DNA of 64,000 bases from Nocardioides panacis (GTDB taxonomy: Bacteria > Actinomycetota > Actinomycetes > Propionibacteriales > Nocardioidaceae). This document shows positions 36,076 through 45,002 of this stretch, one piece after another. Position numbers and translations under genes: made by a program. Within the stretch, counting starts at the first letter, position 1; each line of letters starts with the position of its first letter. The notes beneath the pieces were generated by a model that saw only the letters and a program-made list of their open reading frames with translations, ran no database searches and was not told where the DNA came from. The stretch covers positions 3,720,001-3,784,000 of the forward strand of contig NZ_CP077062.1 in assembly GCF_019039255.1 (NCBI RefSeq). The letters run 5' to 3'.

Positions 36076-36750
36076 ATGCGGACCGCAAACGGCAAGGGCG
36101 AGACCCACCATACGAGCCAGCAGCACGCGGTCGCATGGCTTCGCCGCGCCATCGTCGAGGGCGAGCTGCGGCCCGGTGCACACATCCAGCAGGACGAGAT
36201 CGCTGAACGGATCGGCGTCAGCCTGATCCCGGCACGTGAAGCGCTCAAGGTGCTCGAGGGCGAAGGCCAGGTCACCTACATTCCGCGGCGGGGGTACTTC
36301 GTCTCGGAGCTGCTCATCGAGGACCTGGTCGAGGTCAACATGCTGCGCGAGCTGCTGGAGGACCGCGCGGCACGCGCTGCGGTCGAGTTCTTCGACGACG
36401 ATGCGCTCGACCGGCTGGAACAGGCTGCCGAGGAGTGCTCCCGGGCGTCGACCAGCGGTGACGTGGCCGCCCAGCTCGCCGCGAACCGTCGGTTCCACTT
36501 CGGCATCTTCGAGGCCGGCAGCGGTCCGCACATGATGCGCTTGATCCGGCTCCTCTGGGAGTCGACCGAGGCCTACCGCGCCATCTACTACAACGTCGAG
36601 GCCGAGCGGCACGCCGCGGACGATGCGCACGCGCGGATTCTCGAGGCGGCGCGGGCTCGCGACACCGAGCGCCTCGTGGCGGAGCTCGACGCGCACCGCG
36701 ACCACGCCTTGCGGTCGCTGGTCCAGATCCTCTCGCGCCCCACGGATTGA
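36076..36750 (+). CDS. GntR-family regulator with FCD domain
   Basis: A 224-aa FadR-type regulator. The winged helix is AVAWLRRAIVEGELRPGAHI, QQDEIAERIGVSLIPAREAL and GEGQVTYIPRRGYFV; the all-helical FCD domain (DLVEVNMLRELLEDRAARAA; NRRFHFGIFEAGSGPHMMRL; DDAHARILEAARARD) supplies Asp/His metal ligands. The ATG at 36076 was chosen as the domain start, though no ribosome site is visible; ATGs at 36046 and 36031 are possible. It converges with the 13-kb operon at 36.8-49.8 kb and may regulate it. GTTGCG/CGCAAC half-sites lie at 36026-36058 upstream. Confidence 0.88.
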   Translation: MRTANGKGETHHTSQQHAVAWLRRAIVEGELRPGAHIQQDEIAERIGVSLIPAREALKVLEGEGQVTYIPRRGYFVSELLIEDLVEVNMLRELLEDRAARAAVEFFDDDALDRLEQAAEECSRASTSGDVAAQLAANRRFHFGIFEAGSGPHMMRLIRLLWESTEAYRAIYYNVEAERHAADDAHARILEAARARDTERLVAELDAHRDHALRSLVQILSRPTD

Positions 36751-36822
36751 TCCTGCGCCCCGCTCCCTCCGCCCCGACGCGAGCCGCCCAGGCCGTCCAG
36801 GCCGTCCGGGAGAGCCCACGGG

Positions 36823-38016
36823 TCAGGGGCGGGGTCTGGCCGGGCGTGGGGCCGAACGTCCGGGCGAAGTAGGCAGTGCCACGTAGGGCAGCAACCAGAT
36901 GGCAGCCACGACCAGCAGCCCGACGGTCGGACGCGACCGTTGAACGGCCGCCCCCAGCAACGGGGTGCCGGCGACGATGAGTGCGTTCGCGTAGGCGTTC
37001 ATCAGCCCGACGGCCGTCGCCGGGCGGTCCGGCCGCCGCGCCTGCGCAGCCGCCAGGACCCCCGCGAAGGGCAGCCCGCTCAGCGTGCCCAGCGCGACGA
37101 CCGAGAGGAGCGCGACCGCCGGCGTCGAGGGGAAGGCGAGTGCGGCGCAGCAGACGGCGCAGGACACCAGCGAGACCTTGATGACCGCGGGCAGCCACTC
37201 GGGTCGCCTGCGGACGAGGTGGCCGCCCAACGGACGACTCAGGATCGTGGTCACGAGGATCAGCGCGGCGAGTGCCGCGGCCGTGCCGGTGCCGAGTCCC
37301 CAGGCCCGCTGCAGGATGACCGAGGCCCAGTTGCTCAGGACCACGCCCAGCCCGAGCGTCACGGCGTGGATCGCGGAGAGCCGGTGCAGCTCGTGGTCGA
37401 GGAGGACGGAGGGACCGCCCGCGGCGGCGACGGGTCGGCCCAGGGTCCGCGGCGTGGGTCGGGACAACGCCAGCGCAACGATCGCGAGCACGGCGACCGC
37501 TGCACACGAGAGCCAGGCCGAGCGCCAACCCAGCAGCGGCTCGAGGAGCGGGATCACCGCTACGGCGATCCCGCCCGACCCGATCGCGGCTCCTCCGAAC
37601 AGTCCGAGGCCTGCGGGGCCCACTCCGCTCGTGCGCGCGATCTCGGCGCCCGCAACGAAGCCGACGGCGCTGCCCGCGCCGGCGATGGCACGGGCGACGA
37701 ACGCGACCATCAGCTCGGGGGTCACTGCGGCGGCCAGGTAGGCGAGGACGACCAGCGTCAACCCGGCCAGGGCGACGGGTCGCGCACCGAATCGATCCAC
37801 GAGGGTGCCCGCCGGCAGCTGCATCGAGGCGTAGACGACCGCCAGGACCGTGGTCAGCAGACCGATGGTCACCAGGTCCGCACCGTAGGCGTGCGTCAAG
37901 GACGCCACCCCTGCCCCGGCCGCGGTCAGTCCCCATCCCGCGGCGCCGCCGACCAGGCACGGAACCACCACACCGCCGCCGTACGGCGCGGGTGCGGGTC
38001 TAGGAACCGTCGGCAC
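36823..38016 (-). CDS. MFS transporter
   Basis: A 397-aa carrier with about 12 helices; loop 2-3 reads GTLVDRFGARPVALAG and the loop between helices 8 and 9 SRPLGGHLVRRRPEWLP, as in the nitrate/cyanate or CP-type MFS groups. It starts at a GTG (38016) inside the end of the MaoC-like gene (17-nt overlap). As last gene of the long catabolic run it probably moves the substrate or an intermediate. Direction is not deducible. Confidence 0.85.
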   Translation of the reverse strand: MPTVPRPAPAPYGGGVVVPCLVGGAAGWGLTAAGAGVASLTHAYGADLVTIGLLTTVLAVVYASMQLPAGTLVDRFGARPVALAGLTLVVLAYLAAAVTPELMVAFVARAIAGAGSAVGFVAGAEIARTSGVGPAGLGLFGGAAIGSGGIAVAVIPLLEPLLGWRSAWLSCAAVAVLAIVALALSRPTPRTLGRPVAAAGGPSVLLDHELHRLSAIHAVTLGLGVVLSNWASVILQRAWGLGTGTAAALAALILVTTILSRPLGGHLVRRRPEWLPAVIKVSLVSCAVCCAALAFPSTPAVALLSVVALGTLSGLPFAGVLAAAQARRPDRPATAVGLMNAYANALIVAGTPLLGAAVQRSRPTVGLLVVAAIWLLPYVALPTSPGRSAPRPARPRP

Positions 38017-38470
38017 AGCGGATCATGCGGAGGGGACGGTAGCGAAGGACCTCTTCCCCGTCGCGGACCACCCGGTTCTCCGTCCGGACGAGTCCGCGGT
38101 CGCCCTTGGAGGTGAGCCGTCGGTCCACCACCTCGACCTGGACCTCGATCGAGTCGCCCACGAACACGGGCGCCAGGACTTCGACGTCGGCACCGAGAAA
38201 CGCGACGGCTGTGTGGTGCAGGGTGTTGGTCTGCATGACCAGACCCTCGGCCAGGCTGAAGGTCAACGCACCGGGGACCACCCGGCGCCCGTCGCCGCCG
38301 AGGTTCGCCTGCCGTTCGTCGAGGAACAGTGGCTCGACGAAACCCGCCAGCGCGACGAAGGTCGAGACGTCGTAGTCACGCACGGTCCGACCCGCCGTCC
38401 GCATCGACCAGCCGATCTCGAACTCCTCGTAGTAGAGGCCCATGGGACCGGAAGCCTGGTGCTCACTCAT
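38000..38470 (-). CDS. MaoC-like hot-dog protein lacking the catalytic Asp/His
   Basis: A 156-aa MaoC/FAS1-type hot-dog domain (GLYYEEFEIGWSMRTAGRTV; VPGALTFSLAEGLVMQT; FVGDSIEVQVEVVDRRLTSK). The hydratase-2 motif normally reads GDxNPxH; here the same place reads AGFVEPLFLDE, so the catalytic Asp and His are both replaced. Hydration by the usual mechanism is doubtful. The ATG at 38470 has GGAG. It lies between the CoA transferase and MFS genes of the operon and may bind a CoA thioester without hydrating it or act by another residue. Confidence 0.82.
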   Translation of the reverse strand: MSEHQASGPMGLYYEEFEIGWSMRTAGRTVRDYDVSTFVALAGFVEPLFLDERQANLGGDGRRVVPGALTFSLAEGLVMQTNTLHHTAVAFLGADVEVLAPVFVGDSIEVQVEVVDRRLTSKGDRGLVRTENRVVRDGEEVLRYRPLRMIRCADGS

Positions 38471-38540
38471 GACTGCTCCATTCGTTGTGCTGTTCCCATG
38501 ACACCGGCGGTGCTGGGGTTCCCGTCCGTCGCAGCGGCTG

Positions 38541-39768
38541 CTAGGACGAGGGGGGCTGTGCTGCGCCCGTCCGCTCCAGCTCGGCGATCTCGGCGTCGGT
38601 CAGTCCGATCTCCTGCAGGACGGACCGGGTGTGCTGGCCCTGTCGCGGCGCCGGAGGAACCTCGTCGAGTCCGTGGCTGAAGCGCAGCGGGAACCGCGCC
38701 TGGACGAGGGGTCCTTCCGACGGATGCTCGACCTGTCGGAAGAACCCCGTCTCCCGCAGATGCTCGTCGTCGAACAGCTCCTCGACCGTGCGCAGTGGCA
38801 TGACCGGGATGTCGGCGCGCCGAAGGGCGACGAGCCAGTCGGCGGTCGTGCGTCTGCTCATCACCTCCGCCACCAACCCGTACAGCTGGTCGATGTGCCG
38901 GGTGCGCGCGCCGATGTCCTTGAACCGGTCGTCGGTGATGAGCTCGCTGCTCCCCGCCAGCTCGAAGAAGCGCTGCCACTGGGCATCGGTGTAGATCACG
39001 ACCGAGAGGTGTCCGTCCAGGGTGGCGTAGGGCTTGCGGTTCTGCGACGCCGTGCGGGCGTAGCCACTAGGCCCGTTCGGTGGGTCGAAGACCCGTCCGC
39101 CTTGTTGTTCCAGCAACATGAAGGAGGCCATGAACTCGAACATGGGAACGGTGAGCACCTCCCCCCGAGCCAGTCGCTGCCCGCCTGTGCAGGGCCGCCA
39201 TGATCGCTACCGCCCCGGCCAGCCCGACGGTCTTGTCCACCATCGGGGTGGCGACGTACTGCGGTGGTCCGCCCCGGCCCTGGGTGGCCGCGACTCCTGA
39301 CACCGCCTGGATCACGTCGTCGTACGCCGGTTCGTCCGCGTAGGGCCCGTCGTCGAAGCCGCGGAAGCAGCAGTAGATGCAGGTGGGGTTGAGGTCGACC
39401 ACCGTGTCCGGGCCCAACCCGAGGGACGCGGCCGCCTTGGGGCGCAGGTTGTGCGCGAAGACGTCGGACCGCTCGAGCAGGCGGGAGAGTGCGCCGCGGG
39501 CTCCGACCTGCTTGAGGTCGAGAGTCACCGCCCGCTTGCCGACGTTGGCGTTCAGGTAGATCGGGCCCATGCCTGGCGACCTCCCCGCACCGATCCTGCG
39601 CACCGCGTCGCCGGCGGGCGGCTCGACCTTGATCACGTCAGCCCCGAGCTGCGCCAGCATCATCGTCGCGTAGGGACCCATCAGGGTCGTGGTCATGTCG
39701 AGGACGCGGACGCCGTGCAGCGGGCTTCCCGGTGGGGTCGAGCTGTCGCTGGTGGCGGGCACCGTCAC
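38541..39768 (-). CDS. Class III CoA transferase (CaiB/BaiF), frame broken at a C run
   Basis: A formyl-CoA-transferase-like enzyme, ~408 aa when corrected. HGVRVLDMTTTLMGPYATMM opens the family core, with GADVIKVEPPAGDAVRR and the catalytic Asp in PAYDDVIQAVSGVAATQG. The frame breaks at 39161-39166, six C where five give TGSGGEVLTVPMFEFMASF; the rest continues in the next frame to 38541. GTG 39768 has AGGAG. It moves CoA between carboxylic acids without ATP. Its place in the operon suggests activation of a pathway acid. The break is probably an error. Confidence 0.88.
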
Positions 39769-39790
39769 GCTCCTGTCTCGATCCGCCGGG

Positions 39791-40753
39791 TCAGAAGACC
39801 GCGAGGGGGTTCACGGCGCTGCCGGCCGCACCCACGACGGGGAGCACGGGAGCCACGAGCAGGAACTCGAAGCGGCCGCTCCGGTGGCAGTAGCCCGCGA
39901 CAGCGGCGACGTCCCAGATCTCCCCCAGCGCCAGCCCCATGTGCGGGATGGCGACCACGTGGAAGGGGAAGGCGCCGCCGAGCTCGCTCGGACGCACCTC
40001 CAGCCCCCAGGTGTCGGAGGCCACGGCCGCGAGCCGGCGCTCGTGGATCCACGGCAGCGTGTCCACCGACAGGCCCGGCGCCGGGCCGCCCGCGTAGTCT
40101 CCCCAGTCGCCGCGACGCTCCTCCAGCATTCCGGTCCTGACGATCAGGGCGTCACCGGTTCCGACGTCGCATCCCTGCGCCTCCAGGGTCGCCTCGAGGT
40201 CGTCCACGCCGATCGGGTATCCCGGCTCGAGCGCGGCGACGCCGTGGTGCGCCGCGACGTCGACCAGGACACCCCGCATCACGAACTGGTGCCGCCACTG
40301 CTCGATGCCCGCGTACGTCGCTCCGTGCGCGCCCACGCGTGCGGCGGGCTTCCCGTTCCACATCCGACCCTCCCAGAAGACGTGCCCGAGCCCGTCCCAC
40401 TGGGTGGCGGCCTGGTGCGGCAGGATCACCACGTCGTCACCGACGCCCAACCCGCCGGTGGGGCCCCAGTCCGGTGGCAGGCGTTGGACGCCGCCGACGT
40501 GATCGGCACCGGTCTCCCGCATCAGGTTCACCGGGTTGACCCGGAAGCCGCCCTGCTGGGGGCCGGACGGTCCGAGATCCAACGCCATCGAGATCGAGAC
40601 ACCGTCCCGGACCAGGGCGGCTGCCCCGGCCACGGCCTCGGCGGTGACGTGGTTCAGCGTGCCGACCTGGTCGTCGGGTCCCCAGCGGTCCCAGTTGCTG
40701 CACTCGTCGATCAGCGAGCGCAGTCGCTCGAGATCCGGTCGCGCGTCGGGCAT
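39791..40753 (-). CDS. Cyclase-family (PF04199) metal hydrolase, copy 1
   Basis: A 320-aa protein of the kynurenine-formamidase-like cyclase family. DDQVGTLNHVTAEAVAGAA opens the domain; the metal-binding stretch is LPHQAATQWDGLGHVFWEG, a variant of the HxGTHxDxxxH motif that keeps the Asp and last His. RGVLVDVAAHHGV and GDALIVRTGM follow. Such enzymes hydrolyse ring amides, lactams or lactones. ATG 40753 has GGAGGGACC. A second, more canonical cyclase lies at 45003 in the same operon, so two ring-opening or hydrolytic steps are possible. Confidence 0.87.
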   Translation of the reverse strand: MPDARPDLERLRSLIDECSNWDRWGPDDQVGTLNHVTAEAVAGAAALVRDGVSISMALDLGPSGPQQGGFRVNPVNLMRETGADHVGGVQRLPPDWGPTGGLGVGDDVVILPHQAATQWDGLGHVFWEGRMWNGKPAARVGAHGATYAGIEQWRHQFVMRGVLVDVAAHHGVAALEPGYPIGVDDLEATLEAQGCDVGTGDALIVRTGMLEERRGDWGDYAGGPAPGLSVDTLPWIHERRLAAVASDTWGLEVRPSELGGAFPFHVVAIPHMGLALGEIWDVAAVAGYCHRSGRFEFLLVAPVLPVVGAAGSAVNPLAVF

Positions 40754-40773
40754 GGTCCCTCCTTCCTGTCGCG

Positions 40774-41529
40774 TCACTTGCGGAACCTGTCCATGAAGTC
40801 GTGGACCGCGGGCTTGGTCGCAGACGACGCCTGTGCCCAGGACTCCAGCTCCAGCGTCGCCTCGAAGCCATCGCGCGCGGCCGTCCGCACCGCCCTCTTG
40901 ATGTCCCGGGAGAGCTGGGAGTCCATCGCCGCATACCTGCGTCCGAGCTCCAGCGCGGCGGCCAGCGGGTCCTCCTCGAGCGCCACCGCCAGGCCCGCCT
41001 CGACCGCGTCAGGTCCCGACACGCTGCCACCGTCGAGGAGCAGCTTGAGCGCCCGCTGCTCGCCGAGGGCCTGCACCAGGAACCAGGTGCAGCCGCCACC
41101 GGGATGGAGCCCGATCCGCGAGAACGTCGCCGCGAAGCTGGCCCGCGGCCCGGCGATGCGGATGTCGCAGACCATGGCGAGGTTCAGCCCGGCGCCGACC
41201 GCCGGGCCCTGCACCGCCGCGATCGTCGGGATCGTCAGGGAGCGCAGCACCAGGAAGCTCTCGTACACCTTGTGCAGGTCGTCGCGCAGGGTGGCGACCG
41301 ACCGGTCGCTGCCCCCGAAGATCGCGGGCAGGTCGGCACCGGCGCAGAACGCCGTTCCCGCACCGGTGACGACGAGGGCCGTCGCTGCCGGGTCCGCCCG
41401 GACCGCCGCGACGCTCTCCACCAACGCCGCGCGCATCTCGTCGTCGATGACGTTGCGCTTGTCCGGGTCGTTCAGGGTCAGGACCCGCAGCCCGCCGTCC
41501 TCCGACGTCAGTCTCACCTTGCTCACCAT
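40774..41529 (-). CDS. Crotonase-fold enoyl-CoA hydratase/isomerase family protein
   Basis: A 251-aa crotonase. The oxyanion-hole motifs are AGAGTAFCAGADLPAIFGG and QGPAVGAGLNLAMVCDIRI. Where hydratases carry Glu (GLELA and PEMKLG in the copy at 30605) this protein has GLNLA and ATFSRIGLHPGGG, so neither catalytic Glu is kept; isomerase, ring-opening or C-C hydrolase activity is more likely than hydration. ATG 41529 has AAGGAG. It sits between sodN and a cyclase in the long operon. Confidence 0.87.
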   Translation of the reverse strand: MVSKVRLTSEDGGLRVLTLNDPDKRNVIDDEMRAALVESVAAVRADPAATALVVTGAGTAFCAGADLPAIFGGSDRSVATLRDDLHKVYESFLVLRSLTIPTIAAVQGPAVGAGLNLAMVCDIRIAGPRASFAATFSRIGLHPGGGCTWFLVQALGEQRALKLLLDGGSVSGPDAVEAGLAVALEEDPLAAALELGRRYAAMDSQLSRDIKRAVRTAARDGFEATLELESWAQASSATKPAVHDFMDRFRK

Positions 41530-41659
41530 GTGCTCCTTAGGGGGTGCCAGGCCGTCCCACGGCAGCGGACCACCAGGCGGGAACGACCGGTTTCTCTCCG
41601 GGACGGGACAGTGCCCCGCGGGCGGCCGGTCTGCCCGGCCGCCGCACGGTCGAGGTCGA

Positions 41660-42055
41660 TCAGACCTTCTTGGTCGCCCAGAAGATCTCGGCGATCTCGT
41701 CGATCTTGGCCAGCAGGTCGTCGGCCACCTGGGCATCGAGCGAGCCCTTCGCGCCGGTCGCGCCGGCGAGCTTGGTGGCCTCGTTCACGAGCTGGTGCAG
41801 CTGGGGGTACTTCTCGAAGTGCGGGGGCTTGAAGTAGTCGGTCCACAGCACCCAGAGGTGGTGCTTGACCAGCTCGGCGCGCTGCTCCTTGATCAGGATG
41901 GCGCGGGTGCGGAAGTCGGGGTCGTCGTTGTCGTCGACCTTGGCGATGACGGCCTTGATCGACTCGGCCTCGATGCGTGCCTGGGCCGGGTCGTAGACGC
42001 CGCAGGGCAGGTCGCAGTGCGCGCGGACCTCGATGGTGGGAGCGAACAGTCGCAT
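41660..42055 (-). CDS. sodN: Nickel superoxide dismutase
   Basis: A 131-aa Ni-SOD precursor. A 12-residue leader (MRLFAPTIEVRA) precedes the nickel hook HCDLPCGVYDP, whose His1, Cys2 and Cys6 bind Ni after proteolysis. The four-helix core follows (EAESIKAVIAKVDDNDDPDF; KEQRAELVKHHLWVLWTDYF). ATG 42055 gives the usual leader length. The maturation peptidase SodX (SodN protease) is usually adjacent but is not in this window. Its place among Mo-hydroxylase and cofactor genes suggests it removes superoxide made by the hydroxylase. Confidence 0.95.
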   Translation of the reverse strand: MRLFAPTIEVRAHCDLPCGVYDPAQARIEAESIKAVIAKVDDNDDPDFRTRAILIKEQRAELVKHHLWVLWTDYFKPPHFEKYPQLHQLVNEATKLAGATGAKGSLDAQVADDLLAKIDEIAEIFWATKKV

Positions 42056-42090
42056 GGTGGTCTTCCTCTCGGTGGAGCGCTGGTGGTTGC

Positions 42091-42537
42091 TCACGGGCAG
42101 TTCACCCATTCCTCGGTGCCGTCCGTGAAGACTTGTCGTTTCCAGATCGGGACGCGGGCCTTGGCCTGCTCGACGATGTCCTCGCAGGCTGCGAAAGCGT
42201 CACCGCGATGGGCGCCGGAGACCGCGACGACGAAGGCCGGCTCACCGATCCGCAGGGGTCCGGTCCGGTGCTGTGCCTGTACGGCGAGCACCCCGGGGTG
42301 ACCGAGCAGGACCCGTTGGACCGTCGCGGTGAGCACGCCGGCGGCACTCGGGTGGGCCAGGTACTCGAGCGCGGTGACCGACCTGCCGTGGTCGTGGTCG
42401 CGCACCACCCCGACGAAGAGCACCCCGGCGCCGGCTGCTGCACGCTCGACGAACCGCAGGGCGCGGACCGGGACGATGGCCTCGGAGGAGACCGAGGCGG
42501 CGACGGGAACCCTGATGCCAGGTGCCGTCATCCTCAT
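42091..42537 (-). CDS. moaE: Molybdopterin synthase catalytic subunit MoaE
   Basis: A 148-aa MoaE: AGAGVLFVGVVRDHDHGRSV, LEYLAHPSAAGVL, VSGAHRGDAFAACEDIVEQA and the catalytic-lysine segment VPIWKRQVFTDG. With MoaD thiocarboxylate it inserts two sulfurs into precursor Z. ATG 42537 overlaps the moaD stop (ATGA); ATG 42531 is also possible. Confidence 0.94.
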   Translation of the reverse strand: MRMTAPGIRVPVAASVSSEAIVPVRALRFVERAAAGAGVLFVGVVRDHDHGRSVTALEYLAHPSAAGVLTATVQRVLLGHPGVLAVQAQHRTGPLRIGEPAFVVAVSGAHRGDAFAACEDIVEQAKARVPIWKRQVFTDGTEEWVNCP

Positions 42538-42812
42538 CCTCCCGCGAACGGTGGCAGCACGTCGACGCAGGCGACGCCGAGCAGGGACCCGGTGGGCTCG
42601 TGCGCGACCCGACCGTCGAGGAGGAGCGACGCGACGGCCATCACCGAGGTCATCCGGGCGCCGTGTGCCTCGCAGATGGTCCTGACCAGGTCCTCGACGG
42701 TCGCGGCCGCGACCCGTTCCGTGGCCACACCGGCCGCGGCCCGGGCGGCGGCGAAGTACCGGACGACGACCGAGGGATCCGCGCCCTCGGCTCGCCCGCT
42801 GACGGTCGTCAT
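42534..42812 (-). CDS. moaD: Molybdopterin synthase sulfur carrier MoaD
   Basis: A 92-aa ubiquitin-fold sulfur carrier: VVVRYFAAARAAAGV at the start, VDVLPPFAGG at the end with the diglycine that is adenylated and thiocarboxylated. It overlaps moaA and moaE by 4 nt on either side, a tight coupling matching the MoaD-MoaE complex. Confidence 0.92.
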   Translation of the reverse strand: MTTVSGRAEGADPSVVVRYFAAARAAAGVATERVAAATVEDLVRTICEAHGARMTSVMAVASLLLDGRVAHEPTGSLLGVACVDVLPPFAGG

Positions 42813-43846
42813 CCGCCGATCGCGCTCATCGGTCGGTCCGGCTGGACGAACTCCTGGTCGCCGACCTGGTGGCCCGGCCCCTTGCCCCACATGACGTCCC
42901 GCCACGCGTCGGCGATCTCGTCGTCGGTCGCGCCCCCGCGCAGCAGTGCCCGCAGGTCGGTCTCGGTGCGGGCGAACAGGCACGACCGGACCTGCCCGTC
43001 GGCCGTCAGCCGGGTCCGGTCGCAGGCGGAGCAGAAGGGCCGCGTCACCGAGGCGATGACACCCACCACGTCGGGTCCCCCGTCCACCAACCAGGTCTCC
43101 GCGGGCGCAGCTCCGCGGGCGTGCGGCGTCGGGGTCAGCGCCACCTCCTCGCTCAGGCGGTCGAGGATCTCCGCGGCAGTGACCATGCCCGTGCGCGACC
43201 AGCCGTGCTGTGCATCGAGCGGCATCTGTTCGATGAACCGCAGCTCGTAGCCGTGGTCCCGGCAGAACCGGAGGAGGTCCACCGCCTCGTGGTCGTTGAC
43301 GCCTCGCATCAACACGGTGTTCACCTTGACCGGCGCCAGGCCGGCCGCGTGGGCGTGCTGCAGCCCGGCCAGCACCTGGTCCAGGCGGTCGCGCCGGGTC
43401 AGCTGGAGGAAGCGCTCACGATCGAGGGTGTCGAGAGAGACGTTGACCCGGGTCAGGCCGGCCTCCACCAGCGCCCGGGCCGTCTTGTCCAGCCCGATCC
43501 CGTTCGTGGTCAGCGAGACCACGGGACGGGGACCAAGGCCTGCGGTCGCCTCGACGATCCGGACGAGGCCGGCACGGATGAGGGGCTCACCTCCGGTGAA
43601 CCGCACCTCCTCGACCCCGAGCAGCTCCACCGCGATCCGCACGAGGCGCACGATCTCGTCGTCCGACAGCAGCCTGTCGGAGCCCAGCCACGCCAACCCC
43701 TCGGCCGGCATGCAGTAGGTGCACCGCAGGTTGCACTTGTCGGTTAGGGACACCCTGAGGTCGGTGGCGACCCTGCCGAACCGGTCGGCCAGCCCTGCCG
43801 TACTCGCAGGTCGCGGGAACGCAGGGTCCGGCAGCAGCAGGCTCAC
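42809..43846 (-). CDS. moaA: GTP 3',8-cyclase MoaA
   Basis: A 345-aa radical-SAM enzyme of molybdenum cofactor synthesis. The SAM cluster motif is CNLRCTYC in RVSLTDKCNLRCTYCMPAEG, with FTGGEPLIR after it. The second [4Fe-4S] site is CSACDRTRLTADGQVRSC, and the C-terminal GG is present. The GTG at 43846 overlaps the xdhC stop (GTGA). moaC, moeA and mogA are not in the window, so the operon boosts only part of the pathway. Confidence 0.95.
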   Translation of the reverse strand: MSLLLPDPAFPRPASTAGLADRFGRVATDLRVSLTDKCNLRCTYCMPAEGLAWLGSDRLLSDDEIVRLVRIAVELLGVEEVRFTGGEPLIRAGLVRIVEATAGLGPRPVVSLTTNGIGLDKTARALVEAGLTRVNVSLDTLDRERFLQLTRRDRLDQVLAGLQHAHAAGLAPVKVNTVLMRGVNDHEAVDLLRFCRDHGYELRFIEQMPLDAQHGWSRTGMVTAAEILDRLSEEVALTPTPHARGAAPAETWLVDGGPDVVGVIASVTRPFCSACDRTRLTADGQVRSCLFARTETDLRALLRGGATDDEIADAWRDVMWGKGPGHQVGDQEFVQPDRPMSAIGG

Positions 43847-44939
43847 CGGTGGATCGCCGTTCCGGTCTCGGAGAGCCGCCTGCCGGAGCCGCCCGAGGCG
43901 AGCGCGATGATCTCTGCCACGATCGACACCGCCGTCTCCTCCGGTGTCCGCGCTCCGATGTCGAGCCCGATCGGGGACGACAGCCGGCTCAGGGACTGCT
44001 CGTCCAGGCCGATCTCCCGGAGCCGGGTGAGCCGGTCCTCGTGGGTGCGCCGGCTGCCCATCGCACCGATGTAGCCGGCCTTCCCCCGGAGAGCTAGCTC
44101 CAGCAGGGGGACGTCGAACTTGGGGTCGTGCGTGAGCACGCACAGCACGGTGCGTTCGTCGACGTCCCGACCGGCCAGGTACCGGTGCGGCCAGTCCACC
44201 ACCACCTCGTCGGCGTCGGGGAACCTCTTGGCCGTCGCGAACACCGGCCGGGCGTCGCACAGGGTGACCCGGTAGCCCAGGAACTTGCCGGCCCGGACCA
44301 CCGCCCCGGCGAAGTCGATCGCCCCGAAGACGAGCATCTCCGGTGCGGGAGCGAACGACTCGACGAAGACGGTGAGCTGGTCCATGCGCTGCTCACCGTT
44401 CTCGCCGACATGGGCGACCCCGGTCGTGCCGTGCTCGAGCATGCCGCGGGCGATCACCGCGACGCTGTGGTCGAGGTCAGCGCTGCCGAGGGAGCCCGAC
44501 AGGGTGTCCGGACCGACCACGATGCGGTGGCCGAGGTCGCCGGGCCCTTCGACCACGGTGGCGACAGCCAGGCCGTGCTGACCCCGGACCGCGGCGAGCA
44601 CGTCGGGAAGCTCCGGGAAGCGCGGAGCATCCACGGGCTCGACGAAGATCTCGAGGATTCCGCCGCAGGTCAGCCCCACGGCGAACGCGTCGTCGTCCTG
44701 GACGCCGTAGGTCTGCTTCGCCGGCAGCCCGGTCCGCAACACCTCCTGCGCGAGCTCGTAGACCGCACCCTCGACACAGCCCCCCCGAGACGCTGCCGAC
44801 CGCTTCCCCCGTCTCGGCGACGGCCATCGAGGCGCCCGGCTGCCGGGGGGGACGAGTTCCACGTGCGTACGACGGTGGCCAGCGCGAAGCGCGTGCCCGA
44901 CGCGTGCCACCCGGCGATCTCCTCGAGGATGTCCCTCAC
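43843..44939 (-). CDS. XdhC/CoxI-family Mo-hydroxylase maturation protein, two frame breaks
   Basis: MRDILEEIAGWHASGTRFAL and VVRTWNSSPRQPG begin an XdhC protein, which inserts sulfurated Mo cofactor. The frame is broken twice, at 44845-44851 (seven G) and 44780-44786 (seven C), six expected in each. Between them the reading SMAVAETGEAVGSVSGG continues, then CVEGAVYELAQEVL. The C-terminal Rossmann part is intact (LVFGAIDFAGAVVRAGKFLG; GAMGSRRTHEDRL). Corrected length is ~364 aa, normal for the family. Two compensating errors in one gene point to sequencing, not decay. Confidence 0.88.
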
Positions 44940-45002
44940 GACAGACCACTCCCCTGTCCCGCGGCGAGGTCGACTGACCCGCGTCCCCGGGCCGGGTCCG
45001 CT

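Noticed and set aside
44940-45002. Fourth GEMM riboswitch
   Set aside because: Only a short GACTGACCCGCGTCCCCGG resemblance is present; the GCAAAGCC core and stems are missing.
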